This document shows, piece after piece, positions 1 to 15,000 of a stretch of 64,000 bases of DNA (its first letter is position 1; every line of letters starts with the position of its first letter). The notes under the pieces were generated by a model. The model searched no databases. It was not told where the DNA came from and was given only the letters and a program-made list of their open reading frames with translations. This stretch comes from Setomelanomma holmii. Lineage: Eukaryota > Ascomycota > Dothideomycetes > Pleosporales > Phaeosphaeriaceae. The position numbers and the translations under genes were made by a program. Location: positions 229,305 to 293,304 of the forward strand of contig ML978186.1 of the NCBI GenBank assembly GCA_010015745.1. Direction: 5' to 3'.

Positions 1-3000
1 CGATGTTGGTACTAGTGTCAGTCGTGCCCTGGGTTGCTCCACTATTTTGGATGGACACGGCTGTGTTGAACAAAGGCTTTCCACCGAGGCCCAAGTCGTG
101 CTGGAACTGCGCCAGAGAGCAATGCTGGTGTGGCACTGACTCGAGGAAGTCGTCTTGTACTTTCTGAATGACGTCGAGAACGGTGGCAGTAGGCGCAATC
201 TCCGCGCGTGACACGAGCATGTTGATGAACGCACCCACCGCGTTCTCGATGTTATCGACAGGGACGTTGCGTCCAGACGTAAGATAGCCATAGCAAATGT
301 CCGGATTACCAGTGTAAGAACGGAGGATGATTGCCCATACTGCGAGGAGGATATTTGCGAACGTGAAGTTGCATTTCTCGGCCAGGGTATGAAGCTCGGC
401 AAAGCGATGATACTTCATGTCCAGAGAGCCAAGACGACGTTGTTTGCCGATCTGATGAGGCATCGGCGGGAAGTAGCACGGCTTGACGGCTCGTAGCTGA
501 TTCTTCCAATAGTCGACTGCCGCTTTACCATCCAGGCTGCGCAAGTGCTTGATGTAATCGCTGTATAGCGGGCCTTCATCTTCGGACAAGCATCCTTCAT
601 ATGCGTCCTCAAGGTCGCGCCCAATGACCGCGAGAGAGTCGCCATCAACCACGGCATGATTGACGATGATCTTGACGATGATCCTACCTGAGCTTGTTTG
701 AACAATGGCGGCTTGATGCGGAAGATGAGGTTTCTTCTTCCCGTTCAGGTCGCGGTATTGGATAGATGCAAGCTTGGCAGTCAAGTCGGCATCGGCACAT
801 GTGTAAGTCACCAAGCCAGTACCTGGATGCTTGACCACAACCTGGTCGAAGACGCCGCCCTTACATACGCTGTCGAGAATGACAGTCCGTAGCGCCTGGT
901 GGCGATCTATAACCTTCTGCCAAGCCTCAGCCAGCTTGCTAGACTCGATTGGACCACCCTTCGACTTCGCTTCGAAGGCCGTATATGACCAATATGATCC
1001 TGGATCTTTGATCTGGCTCAAAAGCATGCCCTCTTGGATAGCAGAACATGGGTAGATATCCTCGACCTGATCGTATGTTGCGATACCAGTTTCAGGAAGT
1101 GTCTTGAGTACTCGGTCAAGACGCTCGTAAGACTCGAGCGGCAAGAGTGGGAAGTCGGACATGGTCGGTTGAGGGGTTTTGATCTCGGCGAGCGTGGTGA
1201 TCATCTCCTTCAACGTCCTCTGGCATTCTGCGATCCATCGCCGGATGCCCTTCTGGTTCTTCATCCATCGATTGTACATGAAGCTCATCTGAATACGGCC
1301 ATCGATGTTAGAAGCGGTCACTTCGAAGAGGGCGAGACGAGTTGTCTTGATACCCACGTCGGATGTCATCTCTTCTTTTTCCTCGCTGAAGTGCATGGAT
1401 TGGAAGAGGGATTCGCCTCCATCGACTTGTTGCGTCTTGCCCAGGTAGTTGAACAGCACTTCCATTGACGAATGATTTTTGCACACCGATCGGTCTTCCT
1501 CCGTGAGAAAACGGTGTGCGAAGTAAGGACGGCCGTTGCCGGTGATGCGCCGGCGAAGATCCTTGACTTGACGAATCGTATGCACAACCTCGTCTTCGTC
1601 TTCGCCAATAGGAACGGTGATTGGGTACATTGTCGTGAACCAGCCTACAGTGCGAGAAAGATCGATATTGCTTGAGTCCCAAGGCTCACGACCGTGTGAC
1701 TCGTTGAACACCGTTGGGGCATTTCGATTGATGAAAATTCTTGAAAATGAGTGGATTATTGCCGCTATGAGAAGGTCGACAATGTCTGTTCTGAGCGCGC
1801 CGTTGCTGTCCAATGCCATGGCTGTGGTGCCTTGATCGATGACGAACTCATCGCGCTCAACGTCTCCGTAGAAATTGGCGCGCTTTTCCATGCCCCAGAA
1901 GCCTAGATCCACGGGCTGTACTGCGAGGTCTTGCATTCGAGTCGTTGCTTGTTCGTGACGTACATGCGCAGCTTGTTTCTCGCACCAGGTGTGGAATGGA
2001 AACTCTTTGGCGAGCTTTTGTGTCATTACAGAAGTAAGCATGTCTTCTAGATCTCCTAGAATGATCTTCCAGCTCACGACATCGATCACGAGATGATGCG
2101 CAGCAATGAACAAGATTTGTTCACCCGAGCGGATAGTGATGAGATCGACGGCAAAGACAGGTCCACGTTGGATGTCGAGACTCTTTTGGGTAGCTGAGAT
2201 GATATGCGCCACCTCGACGGTGTCTGCCACAGTGTGAGTTTTGAAGCTGTAGGAGTTGACCGTGTTGCCTAGGACGATCTGCTGCCACCTTCCGCTCTCG
2301 TCCTTCGTAAAGCGCGCACGGAGCATCGAGTGGCACTTGACAATGGCATCGAATGCTTGCTTCAGCCGATTTACGCTGAGGTTGCGAGAGAGACGTGCTG
2401 TATAGGATTGATTGAAGTGTGAGCCGTTCTCGTTGCTGTTGGTTTGGAAGTAAAGCCGCTGGACGGGACTGAGCGCGAAAGGCTTGTCCGTATCCTCATA
2501 ATCGTAGTCAATGATGAGCGATGGTTCGATGCTGCGAGCCAGATGTGCTAGCGACTTTGCGCGTAGTACTTGGTTCAATGCAAGGTTAATACCTTCAGCT
2601 CGACATTTAGCTAGCAGCTGCATCGCAGTAATCGAGTCACCGCCAAGTCCTAAGTAAATATTAGTAAAGTATTCACAGATTATGAGGGGAAAATCGCTTG
2701 CCTAGCCATGATCGGCTGGGCTTAACATCGTCCACGGGTTTGTTGAGGACCCTTGCGCATATCTGCCGAAGCCTCGTAGCCGTGTCCGTGATCGGCACAG
2801 CAGCCTCTCCGCTGCTTTCGACATCCATTATTTGCTTGAAAGGGGCGTCGTCTAGGCTCTCGAACCATGCGCTAACCTGTTTCCGGTCGACCTTCGCCGA
2901 TGCCAGCAATGGTATTCGAGGTACTGCGGCCCATATCGTTGGCACCATGTATGACGGCACGAGGTCAGACAGTCTTTCTCGAACTTGTGTGATCTTCAAC

Positions 3001-6000
3001 GGGACATCGGGGGTTGTCAGAAGTGTGCGCCACGGCTGATCATCGATATTCGACTTCGTGGCAGGCGTGGCGAACGAAATGGCGGCGATCAGTTTGCCTT
3101 TGCCTGGTCCAGCCTTGGGCAGCTGTACGACAGCGTGCTGGATGTTGTTGTCCGTCAGAAGATGATGCTCGATCTCGGCCAGCTCGATGCGCTGACCAGC
3201 AAGCTTAACTTGGTTATCCTTGCGTCCGATGTAGACAATCGAGCCGTCCGGGGCATATCGCACAAGATCACCAGTGCGGTATATGCGCGTTGTTGTGGCT
3301 TTTGTGAAATCTCGCATGAAGGCTGGATTCTCGATGAATGACCCAGCAGTCTTTGCTGCATCGTTCAGGTAGCCTCTAGCAAGGAATGGTCCTTCAAGGC
3401 ACAACTCGGCGGTTGCGCCAAGGGGCGCTAGCTCGTTCGGGTTAGTCGGATTGGTGAGCCAGCTTCGGCCACTCTGAGTGACAACCCCGATGTTGGCCGC
3501 ATCCTTCTGTGTCGATACCTGGCCATTGGTAACAGCAAATACGGTACCCTCGGTGGGCCCGTAGCCATTGCACAGCTGTAAGCCAAAGGCAAACCTGTTG
3601 ATAGCTTCCGAGGTCATGGCTTCGCCGCCAGCGACTAATGTCTTCAGGGTTGGTACCGACGAAGGTCCATCGATGAGACATGCCACAGAAGGTGTGAGGA
3701 AAGCCCAGTCCGCCTCCAGTGCGGTAATGGCAGCCGCGACGTCGGAGGTGCGTTGCTGTTCTGAAGGTACACAAATGGTCGCACCGCAAGTCAGAGGCGT
3801 GAGTATCTCGCCAATCGATACATCGAAGAGGAAGGAGCAGAATTGGAACACTCTCGAAGTCGGCTTCATGTGCAGACCCTTGCAGATCGCAGCGGAGCTC
3901 GACGCGATAGCACGGTGTTCTACAACAACACCCTTCGGTACTCCAGTGCTACCGGATGTGTATATTACGTAGCATGTGTTGTTGGCCTTCGCCCGCATCG
4001 GCACATTCAATTGCGTTGCCGGCAGTGACAAAACCGATGCCTCGCTTATGCCAATGACATTTGGCACGACACCTGCGAACCGGCTTTCGTACTCTGGAGA
4101 GCAAACAACAATGGTTGCCTTGCAATCGGTGATAATTTGCTGCCGTCGAGATGTAGGGTGTGTCGGAGAAAGTGGCACGTAGCCAGCTCCTGAGATAAGA
4201 ATGCCCATGATCGCAACGACTGCCCACTTGGACTTATCAAGACACGTCGGAATGAGGCGTTCGGGCTCCGCACCAAGCTTCACAAGCTCTTGCGCAAGTC
4301 TTGAAGCCAAGTCAAGCAGTTCGGAGTACGTGAGCTCGCCATCGTGTGCGGACACAGCTATAGCATCAGGCTGTCGTGCGACCTGTTTCATGAAGAGAGC
4401 AGATACAGTGTCATCGATCGTGATTGGTTCGGTTGCGTTCCAGGTGCGCACCAATTCAATGTCTTGATCGCTGAAGATCCGAACGTCGCGCACGTGTTTG
4501 ACAGTGCTGAGTTGCTTGAGAACCGACTCGAAGCCGAAGAGAAGCCGTTGGACCTCGAAGGTCGAGATGACATTCTCATGGTAGTGCGCGAAAAATTCGA
4601 CATTTGATTGACCCATAGTGCATTCGATCACCAATGGGTATGTGAAGAAGTTGCTTTGCGATCCGTTGTCGTAGACGGACCACGTCGACTCAGCAACGTC
4701 TTCACCGGCGGTCTGCACGACAAGCAGATTTTGAAAGTCGCATGCAGCTGCCGCATCATCGCCCAAATTTTTGATCTCCGAGAGGCCGAAGTGCTGATGC
4801 GGGATGCGGTCTGTGACCTTTGCAGAGATCGTCTTAAGCAGATCTAGCACATATGCAGAGCGATTGATTTGTACCCTTGTGGGAACTGTGGTCAAAGTTG
4901 GTCCGCACACATCGGTAATGCCCGCCACAGAGATGTCGCGACCAGTAAGTGTTTCACCATAGACCACATCTTCGCTACCAGTGTACGCAGAGAGAAGTAG
5001 AGCCCACGCAGCCCGAATCGCGTTTGAAGGAGTGAAGTCGCCCGAACGCTGTGATATGTACTGCATTATGTGTTGGAGTGTTTGTCCGACTGGCGATTGG
5101 TTGAGTGCAGAATGAGACTGTTGCGGGAACTGGTAAGAGGAAGAGCCAGCAAGAGTACGCTTCCAGTAAATCTTGGAGGACTCGACGTCGGCGTTGGCGA
5201 GGTACTTGATGAAGCGTGTGTACGAAGTCTGGGGAAGGTCTGTTTGCCCGTTTTGGTAGATCTGCTGCACGCGCTGAAGCATCAAGGCGATGCTCCATCC
5301 GTCGTAAAGCGAATGGTGAATTGTCCATACCAGGTATTGCGATGCTGCAGAGCGAACGATGGTGTAGGCTGTCAGTGAAGCGCCAATGTGCTCAGGCACT
5401 TGCTTCGCATCCCTGACGACATCGTCCAGTGAACCACTCTCTCTCCAAGAGATAGGCGCATCAGCCAAAACCGCTTGCAAGAATTGGCCAGATTGCAGCT
5501 GCACAATGCGAGTGCGCAGGATGTCGACTTCCTGGGTTGTCTTTGCCCATGCAGACTTGAGCTTGCTGACATCTACTGATGGTGCTAGCTCAAGGATGTG
5601 TTGAGCCACATAGGCACCAGGTTGCTTGATTGACAATGTAAAAAGCGCCTCCTGTAGTGGGCTTGCCGGAAACACATCCTGGATCTGGGCTTGGGGGACG
5701 TGACATTGCTGGGCGATCTCCTCGAGAGCTTGCACTCGTGTCACGGACTGGGGCAGGAGCTCAAAAGGCTGAATCGTTTTCTCAGGTGCGCTGATAGCTT
5801 CGCTTACGTTGCACTTCGCGGCCAGGTCGGAGAGTTTAGGCTGCGTGAAGATGTCGATAACGGAGAGGTTCATGCGCTCTGATTGGGCAGCAGCGACTAG
5901 GCGCATCGCTAATACGGAGTTGCCACCTAGACGAATGAAGCTGTCGTCAATGCCCACAGCTGAGGCTGGTAGGTTCAACACTGAACACACGATCTTGTGT

Positions 6001-9000
6001 AATTTCTTCTCAGTCGTAGTTGTTGGCTGCTTCTTGTTCATCATGCTTGTCAGCCGATACGGCGTCATTGCTTCCCTACTAAGATTCTGCACCAAATTCC
6101 GCAGGCGGTTACGGTCAAGCTTGCCAGCGGATGTCCAAGGCATCTTTCTGATGGGAATGAAGATGGCAGGAATCATATAAGATGGTAGGGCTCCACCCAG
6201 ACTGTGCTCAGTCGACTTGCACATGTCGCGCAACTCGTTAGTCATCGGGATGAGAAGCTCATCAGCTGCCGGAAGTCCCGTCGATACTGGTTGAACGGTT
6301 TCGGTCGACTCTAGGGGCTCATTGTGTACAACAGCAAAGAAGACCGCTAGAGCTTTCGCACGGCCGGATGGCGCAACCAATTCCACTGCAGACTGAACAT
6401 GCTCCGGAAAGTTCTTACCAACGTGAAATTCAATCTCACCAAGCTCGATTCGCTGGCCATTGAGCTTGATCTGCGTATCCTTCCGGCCAATATAGCTGAC
6501 TGAACCATCAGAATTGTACCGAACCAGATCGCCTGACTTGTACATCCGTGCAGTGGTAAATCCGCGGTGTTTCGACGCGATAGCAGAAGCCCAGGCAGGG
6601 TTCTCAATGAATGCCTTCGCGGTCTTGACCTCATCGTTAAGATAGCCTCTGGCAACTGTCGGTCCTTCGATGACAAGCTCACCGACGCTGCCAACCGGCA
6701 TAAGTTTGTCATGATTGCGTGGATGCACGACCCATAGGCGAGCTCCAGAGCCAGTACCAATCGTGCTTGACTCTGTCTCCAAGAGCTCATGGTCTAGAGT
6801 AGACTTGTAGCATGTAGCAGCAACGACCGCACATTCCGTGGGGCCGTAGGCGTTGATGAAGCATGTGCTTGTGCCCCATTTCTTGACAATCGGAGCGGGT
6901 AGCGCCTCTCCGCCAGCCACGAGAGTCTTCAAGCAGGAAACTCGATCTGGCTCAATCGTGCCGAGAACTGAGGGTGTCAAGAGCGACCAGGTAGCTTTGA
7001 GCCTGCGGATAGCACCGGCTGGATTGTTCATGCGTTCTTCATCGCTCGGCACACAGACAGTGGCGCCGACCGTGAGCGCGGACAAGATCTCGATGCAGCT
7101 AGCGTCGAAGGTGTAGCTGGCGAATTGGAACGTACGAGACGTCGCGTTGATATTCATACGGCGCGTGAATGCAGCCGCGCTGGTGCAAAATGCTTGATGC
7201 GGGATGATGGTGCCCTTCGGTTTGCCAGTAGTGCCAGATGTAAACAGACAGTACGCGGCGTTGTCGGACGTCACGATCAACTTCGGCTTTGCTGAAGAGG
7301 GCAAGCGAAGCTCTCTGAAAGCTCGTGCGTCGATAACGACTGGTGTCTCGGCTACCTTGGTTGCACGAGCATGATAAGCTTGAGAGCAAAGTACAACCTT
7401 CGCACCAACATCGGTAATGAGCTCTTGTAGACGAGTCTGTGGGTGCTTGGGGTCAAGAGGTACGTACGCGCCACCAGCCTTCATGATAGCGATCATGCTG
7501 ACCACAGCCCAAGAAGATTTCTCGAACAGAATTGGCACGAAGGTTTCTGCGGTGACGCCAACCGATTGGAGGTGTGCGGCAAGCTGATCGGTAATCCTGT
7601 CAAACTCTTGGTATGTGAAGCTGCCATCATGACCATCGACAGCCTTCGTGGTGCGTGGACGCGTGAGCGCCTGTTCATGGATGACTTCGTGGACGCAACG
7701 GCGTATGGCTGGCGTGGGTGTGGCATTCCACTCCATGATTTGCCGTAAGCTGCTCGATGTGAAAACGCCCAGCTTGCCGACAGTAGAATCTTTCATGTCG
7801 CCGCTCACGACACTGAGGAGGATCTTTTCGAAGGTGTCGGCCATGCCACGAGCTTGCGTTGGGCACACCTTATCGGTCCAGTAGCCGAAGTCGACCGAGA
7901 TCTCATCGTCGGACACATCCGCATTGATGGTGATAGCATATTCGCCTGGATCTTCCGCTTCCATATTCTGAAACAGCAGCGCTGTTGTCTCGGGGTCGCG
8001 CGAGAGGCTTCGTCGCTGGAACGTGAAGGCCGAGTTGAACAGAGTTGGAAGCTGCAATTCGTTCTGAACATCGGCGAGTGAGCAAGCCTGATGTGCCAAA
8101 GCGTTGACAGAATCGGTCTGGAGCGTTTCGAGAAGTTGCGCGATGGTGGTATCGTCTGAGAAGGTCAGGCGAGCGATAAGCATGTTGACGAAGACGCCCA
8201 CAGCCTCTTCGATATTCTTCACTAGAACATCCCGGCCAGATGCGACGACACCAAACGAAACATCATGCGCGCCGACATAGCAATGCAAAACAAGACCCCA
8301 AGCAACCTGAAGGAAGCTCGAGAGCGTTACGCCATTCCTCTTACAGAATTCGTGGATTGGCGTGGTGTCTGTTATGTTGACCTCAACGGACTCATGGATG
8401 TGAGAACCAGATTTGCCGTCGTTCAAACTCGGGAAGAAGCAAGGCTCGATGCCAGAGAGATAATTCTTCCAGTAAGCCACATCCACATCCTGCGATGAAG
8501 AAAGGATGTGAGCGATGAAGTCGCGGTAGAGTGGACCAGTATCAGCGCGGGTAAGCTTCCGTTCATAAGCACGTGACAAATCACTGAGAATGTTGGTGAT
8601 TGAGGTTCCATCATTAATAGCATGACTCAATTCGAGCTTCACCCAAATCTTGCCAGAATTTGTCTTGCAGATCGTCATGCGATGAGGTGCCATGGCTTCT
8701 CGACAGTCGATGCCTGGTTGCTCACGTAGCGTCTTGGCGGCATCAATGTCGTCACAGTCGGTAAGGAACTGAACTCTGCCGGGCCTATTCTTGAAGACAA
8801 CTTGATTCTTCGACCCGTCTCTTGCGAGGCTGTCGATGAAGATAGTGCGCAGTGCAGGATGACGATGCACGACGACTTGCCACGCTTCAGCGACCCTCCT
8901 GGGATCCACTGTCTGGCTTGTGTCCGCACATTGCACCTCGAGAATGGCGTGGTACATGTACAGCTCAGGATGCTTCATCTGAGTCAGCAAGAGCCCTTGT

Positions 9001-12000
9001 TGCATAGGAGAGGCCGGGTAGATATCTTCAATTTCTGTTATGGCTGTTCCGGCAGGTAGTGCTGCCGATAACCGCGACATGCCGTTATAAGTAAGCGGCA
9101 AAAGCTTGAAGTCGCTCAAACTGGGCTCCGGTCGTACTTGTAAAAGTTGATCGACGGCGTCGACGAGTGTTTGACGACACTTTGCAATCCAGGTTCGGAT
9201 CTCGTTCTGGCGCTTCATGTGCTTGTTAAAGCCAAAAGACATTTTGATGGCACCATGGGAGATGGCAGCAGTGATGTCAAAAAGTGCGAGACGAGGCACT
9301 TCATCGCCGACCTCCTTGGAATCGACACCCTCTAATGGCTGAAGAAGGGTGTCTTTGCGATCAAGATGCTGAAGTCGGCCATGGTAATTGAAAATCACCT
9401 CCGCCGGCCAATGGCTAGCGAAGCGAGATTTGCCGGCTTCAGTCAGCTGACGGTAGCCGAAATATGGTTGCCCCTTGCCGGGAGTTCTCTCCCTCATATC
9501 CTTGACCCAGCGGATGGTGCTTATGAGATCGGTCGGGTCTTCCAAAGATACTGGAAGGTGAATGGGCGAAAGCGTTGAGAACCATCCGACTGTGCGAGTA
9601 AGGTCTTGTTTCGATTGGAACGGCTCCCTACCGTGACCTTCGTTATGGATGGTAACTGTAGGTCTGTCCGAAAATGTTTTGCGGAATGATTCGAGCAGAG
9701 CAGCAACTAGGATGTCGAGTATCTCAGTACCAAGTGCATCCTGCGCGCCGAGCAGCAGCATAGTATCTCTGGTGCTCAGAGCAACGTCTTGCTCGATGAC
9801 ATCGGCGCTGATATTACTTCTGGTCTCCATACCCCAGTATTCAAGGTCAGCTGGTGTAACAGAACCGACGGGGAACACTTTGCTTGCGCTCTCCCGCTTG
9901 GCCTGAGCTGATTGCTGCTGCAGCCATGTGTGATACGGTAGGCTTTGCGGAGGCGGACTGCTACCACTGAGCAAACCTTCGAAGTCCTCTAAGATGATGC
10001 CCCATGAGACGACATCAACGACTAGATGATGCCCGACTATGGCTATCGCTTGCGAGAACGTGTCATCGAGATTGAAAACATCGACTGCAAATACTGGCCC
10101 GGCGAGTATGTTTAATGTGGCTTGACTATCATCGATGATGGGCTTCAAGGTACTATCGTTCGAAGCTGAGACGCTATGGTGCTGAAGCCGGAAGGAGGTT
10201 GTGAGATCCTTCTCAAATTTCTGTTGCCATACACCGAGAGCGTTCTTGGAGAAGCGAGCCCGCAACATCGGGTGAACTGCAACGAGCGTCGTAAGAGCCG
10301 CCTTGATCTCTTCAATCTCGAAGTTGCGTGAAAGACGGAAGAGCTCGGCCTGATTGAAGTGATTATGTGCATCTCCGACCGTTTCAAAGAAGACGCGCTG
10401 TATCGGCGACAGGTCGAAAGGAAGGTTGTACTCTAGGGTCGCTGCCGGAGCCGGGGTCTCCTTCGCTGATTCGGTGATAATGGCAGCAAGAGCCGTTATT
10501 GACTTCGCTCGAATCAATTCTTGAACGGTAATAGCAAGACCCTGCGATCGACATTGCGACGAGACCTGCATTGCGGCGATGGAGTCGCCACCCAGATGCA
10601 GGAACGACTGACTCAGGCGTATGTCTTCGGAAGGTAGGTTGAGTACTTTTGCGAAGATATGTTGGAGCTTCTTCTCGGTGCTATTCGCGTTATCCCTAGG
10701 GGGTTCCAGACCGAGCGTCGAGATCTCGCGGTACGTGTCGCTACTCATCTGTTCCAGCCACTGCACGACGCGTCGACGATCCATCTTTCCTCCTGGAGTC
10801 AATGAAAAGCGCGTAATGGCGACCCAAAGAGATGGGATCATGTACGATGGCAAACGCTCACACAGATGGTCACGAATTGCATTGATGCTGAGAGTGGCTG
10901 TGTCCTTGGGGAGAAGCTGCAATACCTCATTTGACGCGCCAAAACGGGCTGTGTTCTTGATGGAGACGACACCTACCAAGCGCTTGGCACATGGGCCAGC
11001 TGTAGGTACAGACGCAATGGCGCTTTGAACGGCCGCATCTTCCATGAGGTGGTGTTCAACTTCAGATAGTTCGAGGCGCTGGCCGCGAACCTTGGTCTGC
11101 GAGTCTTTTCTGCCGAGGTACAGCATCGTGCCGTCCTCGTTATATTTCACCAAGTCGCCAGTCTTGTAGATGCGAGCAGCTGGGTGAATCCTTCCAGTTG
11201 CCCACTTCATCTCGCTTACGAAAGCCTTGGCAGTCTTCTCAGGGTCGTTGAGGTACCCAGCACCCACAGCAGGCCCTTCGAGCAGAAGCTCACCCACGCC
11301 CCCCACAGGTGCGAGTATGTTCTGATTGTTCCTCGAGACGACCCAGCCTCTGGAAGTGACCGCTTTCCCAAGGTTGTTTGGCTTCGTCTTCAGCGTCATG
11401 ACATTAGACGTCGAGATCGCACTACATTCCGTTGGACCGTACCCATTGCCAAGCATAACACAATCGGCCCAGGTGAGCAAGTCCTGCTGGGACATTGCCT
11501 CGCCCACGAGTACAAGCGTCTTCAGGGCTGGGACTTGCGAAGGCTGCATCATGCGTACGACTGAAGGTGTTAAGGTGGCCCAATTGACGTTGAACTTGTT
11601 GATAACGCCGACAAGATCATTGGTACGGGAATCTTGATCTGGTACGCAAACCGTACCACCCACCATCAGAGTGCTGAAGATCTCGATCAGACATGCGTCG
11701 AAGATGTATGAAGCAAACTGTAGCACTCGCGACGATTCGCTGATTCCCCAAGTAGGCGCAAAAGCGGCAGAACTGGAAACCCAGCACGAGTGGTTGATGA
11801 CGGCGCCTTTTGGCTTTCCAGTCGAGCCGGAGGTATAGAAAGCATAAGCCACAGAGTCAGGCTTGACAAGCGGTAGCGACTGAATGCGCTCATCACGTCC
11901 ATCAGTGGTGGCACGATCGACAGCGAGAGTATTGCAGCCCATCGACTGACAAAGCTGCTCGTACTTCGGCGCACACAGAATCCATTCTGCCTGGACGTCG

Positions 12001-15000
12001 CCGACGAGTTCGCGTAGCCGCAGAAGCGGCGCTTCAAAGTCAAGCGGTACGAATGCTGCGCCAGCCTTGAGGACTGCGAGGATAGCCACAATTGTCCACC
12101 CAGATTTGTCGAAACATAGCGGGATGAAGGACTGGGGCTTCACCCCAAGAGATATGAGGCGGAACGCTAGTCTGGTCGCTCGACCATCAAGCTCACGGTA
12201 TGATAAGATACCAGAGTCCCAGGCGTCAATAGCGATCGCATCGGGACGAGAAATGGTAGGATCTTCTGCGATAACACTGTGGATGCAGCGATTGATGGTA
12301 GGAATAGGTGTCTTATTCCAGCTGTTAATTATTGCCAAATCAGACAGATTAATGAGCTCGATATCGCCCAGTGAACAGCCAAGGTACTCCGGCGAGCTAA
12401 AGCGGTTGACGAAGAAGTCGAATTGTTGCATCAGTCGCTCGATGTACCAAGTCTCTGTAACATGGTTGTCATAGAGTACCTCAACACTAATGCTGCCCTT
12501 TTCGACTGTGCAGTTGAAGACAAGCGCATAGCTGAAGAAGTTTGTCCCCAGCGTACCGGTGCTTTGCATGCTCCAGAGGTCGCTCTCTACATCCTGAAGG
12601 TTGTCGCCCGCAACAATGCCGAGGAAGCTCTGGAAGTCGCAAGCTACTGCAGTCTCAGCGCTGAGCTTGCGAATGTGCTGTAAGCCCGCGAATTGATATG
12701 GCAATGTGGTCGAAGCATGTCGTTGTGTCTCTTGCAAGTATTCTCGCACCTTGAGCTCGCGGTTGAGCTGAAGGCGGACTGGGGCGGTGGTCAGCGTGGG
12801 TCCGACGATGCTCTCAATATCAGCGACAGGTGCTTCCCTCCCGCTATTCGTCTCTCCCCAAAGCACATCGTCCGACCCAGAATAGGTAGCAAGAAGCAAG
12901 CCCCAAGCCGCTCGAATCAGAGATGGCACGGTGACTTCCATAACTGGTCGTCGCACCATGTCAATCCGATGTAACAGCTGGCTCGTCGCTTGAACCTTGT
13001 AGTCTGGACTAGGCAGTTGCGGAAATTGTGGGGCGGTAATATTTTCGAGATGTGAGAGCCAAAATTGGTTCGATTCATCCCTCTTCAGTGTGGAAAGATA
13101 CTTGACGAATCGAGAGAACGGCACCGAGGAAGGCAGATCAGGGCTTAGATCGCGATAACATGATTCGACCTGATTGAACAGGGTTGACCAACTCCAACCA
13201 TCGTACACCGCATGATGGGCAGTCCAGATGAAGAACGGCGAGGTAGTACCTTCGCCAACGATGGTATAGCTGATGAGAGGGCCACCTGGAGTGGCCGGCA
13301 GCTGCCGCTGAGCCTCTGTGATGTCTTCCAGCTGAGCGAGACTCTGCCACCGCGGCTCCTCTTTCACTACGACTTGGAGAAAGCCGAACTCGTCATTGTA
13401 AATAATCCGCGTGCGCAGTATTGCCTCGTTGGCAATGACCTTGTTCCAGGCTGCCTTAAAGCGAGGTACGTCGATGTTCGACGGAAGGCGATAGGTAGGC
13501 TGCGCGACGTAAGATCCGGGATCCCTTGTTGACAAGGATATTAACCCTTCTTGCAGCCGAGTGCACGGATAGATATCTTCGATGATATCCTGGGGAACGA
13601 CGCACTCTACAACGGCAAACTCGATTATGCTTCTCTTCGTCTCAGATGAGATGAGTTCGAATGGAACGGCCACGGCATTGGCCTCAGTCATAAAATCCTC
13701 TGCTGACAGCACAACAGCCGTTGCTGCCATGTCAACGAGCTTCGGATAAGCAAAAACGTTCGCAACGTTGAGCACGATGCCTTGCTTACGACTCGCGGTG
13801 ACCAAGCGCATGGCACTGATCGAATCACCGCCCAGACGGAAGAATGAGTCTTCAGCGCCCACAGTGTCCGCGATCAGCTTCAGCACTTCTGCCCACAAGC
13901 GCGCGAGCGTGCGCTCAACATGACTGGAGGGTGCTCTTCCACTGTTGCCCGCAAGTCGGAAAGCAGCCATCTGAGACTCTGGAATGTCTGCCGCCATCTG
14001 TCGCAGAGATTTGCGGTCTAGCTTTCCGGACGTAGTCATGGGCATGTTGATGACCGGCATGAACATTGCCGGGACGTAGTATGCTGGGAGTGCTTCGCCA
14101 AGTGCTACTTCTACCTTCTTTGCGATGATTCGCACGGCTTCAGTCATCTTGGCAATGGCAGGAGGAGCAGGAGAATCTCCGTCCAAGCATATGAACCCAA
14201 CAAGGGCCTTGCTTTCGGGGAACTTGACCAATTCGACGGCTGATTTGGCACCGGAAGGCAGATTCAGCTTCAAATGATGCTCGATCTCCCCTAGCTCAAT
14301 TCGCTGGCCGTTGAGCTAAGAAGGCATCAGCCGATAGCATACACATTGCTCTAAGAAGACCTAGCTCACCTTGACTTGATTGTCCTTTCTGCCCATGTAG
14401 ATCATCTCGCCCTCGGAAGTATACTGGACAAGATCGCCAGTGCAGTAGAACCTTCTTCCGCTCGTTCCAGTTGTACGAGCCCATTCTGGGTCCTGGATGA
14501 AGGCCGCCGCTGTCTTCTCTGGATCGTTTAAGTAACCTCGACTGAGGATTGGACCTTCAATGAGTAGTTCCCCCTTACAGCCGATTGGCATTAGGCGATC
14601 ACGATTGTCTGGGTTGATGACCCAAGACACACTTCCAATGGCCTTGCCAATATTTGTGGCCTCTCCACCGCTAGTGAAGTCTCTCCAAGCTGAGTTTATC
14701 GACGCTTCACTTGGCCCGTATTGTCCAAAGACACGTACATGCTGGCGCCATGTTTCGATCAGGGCCTTGGTCAAAGGCTCAGCTCCAAGGCCCATACTTT
14801 TGATTGTTGGTACGTCTTTGGGACTTATCAAGGCAGCCACAGTCGGTGTAAGGTCCATGAAGTTGGCGTCGAGCTCAGCGATAGCACCTGGAAGATCGTT
14901 GACGCGTTGGTCCTCCGAAGGCACACAGACACAGGCTCCCCGCTGAAGGGTAGTGAACATTTCCTCGAGGGAATTGTCGAATGTGTAACTTGCGAACTGC

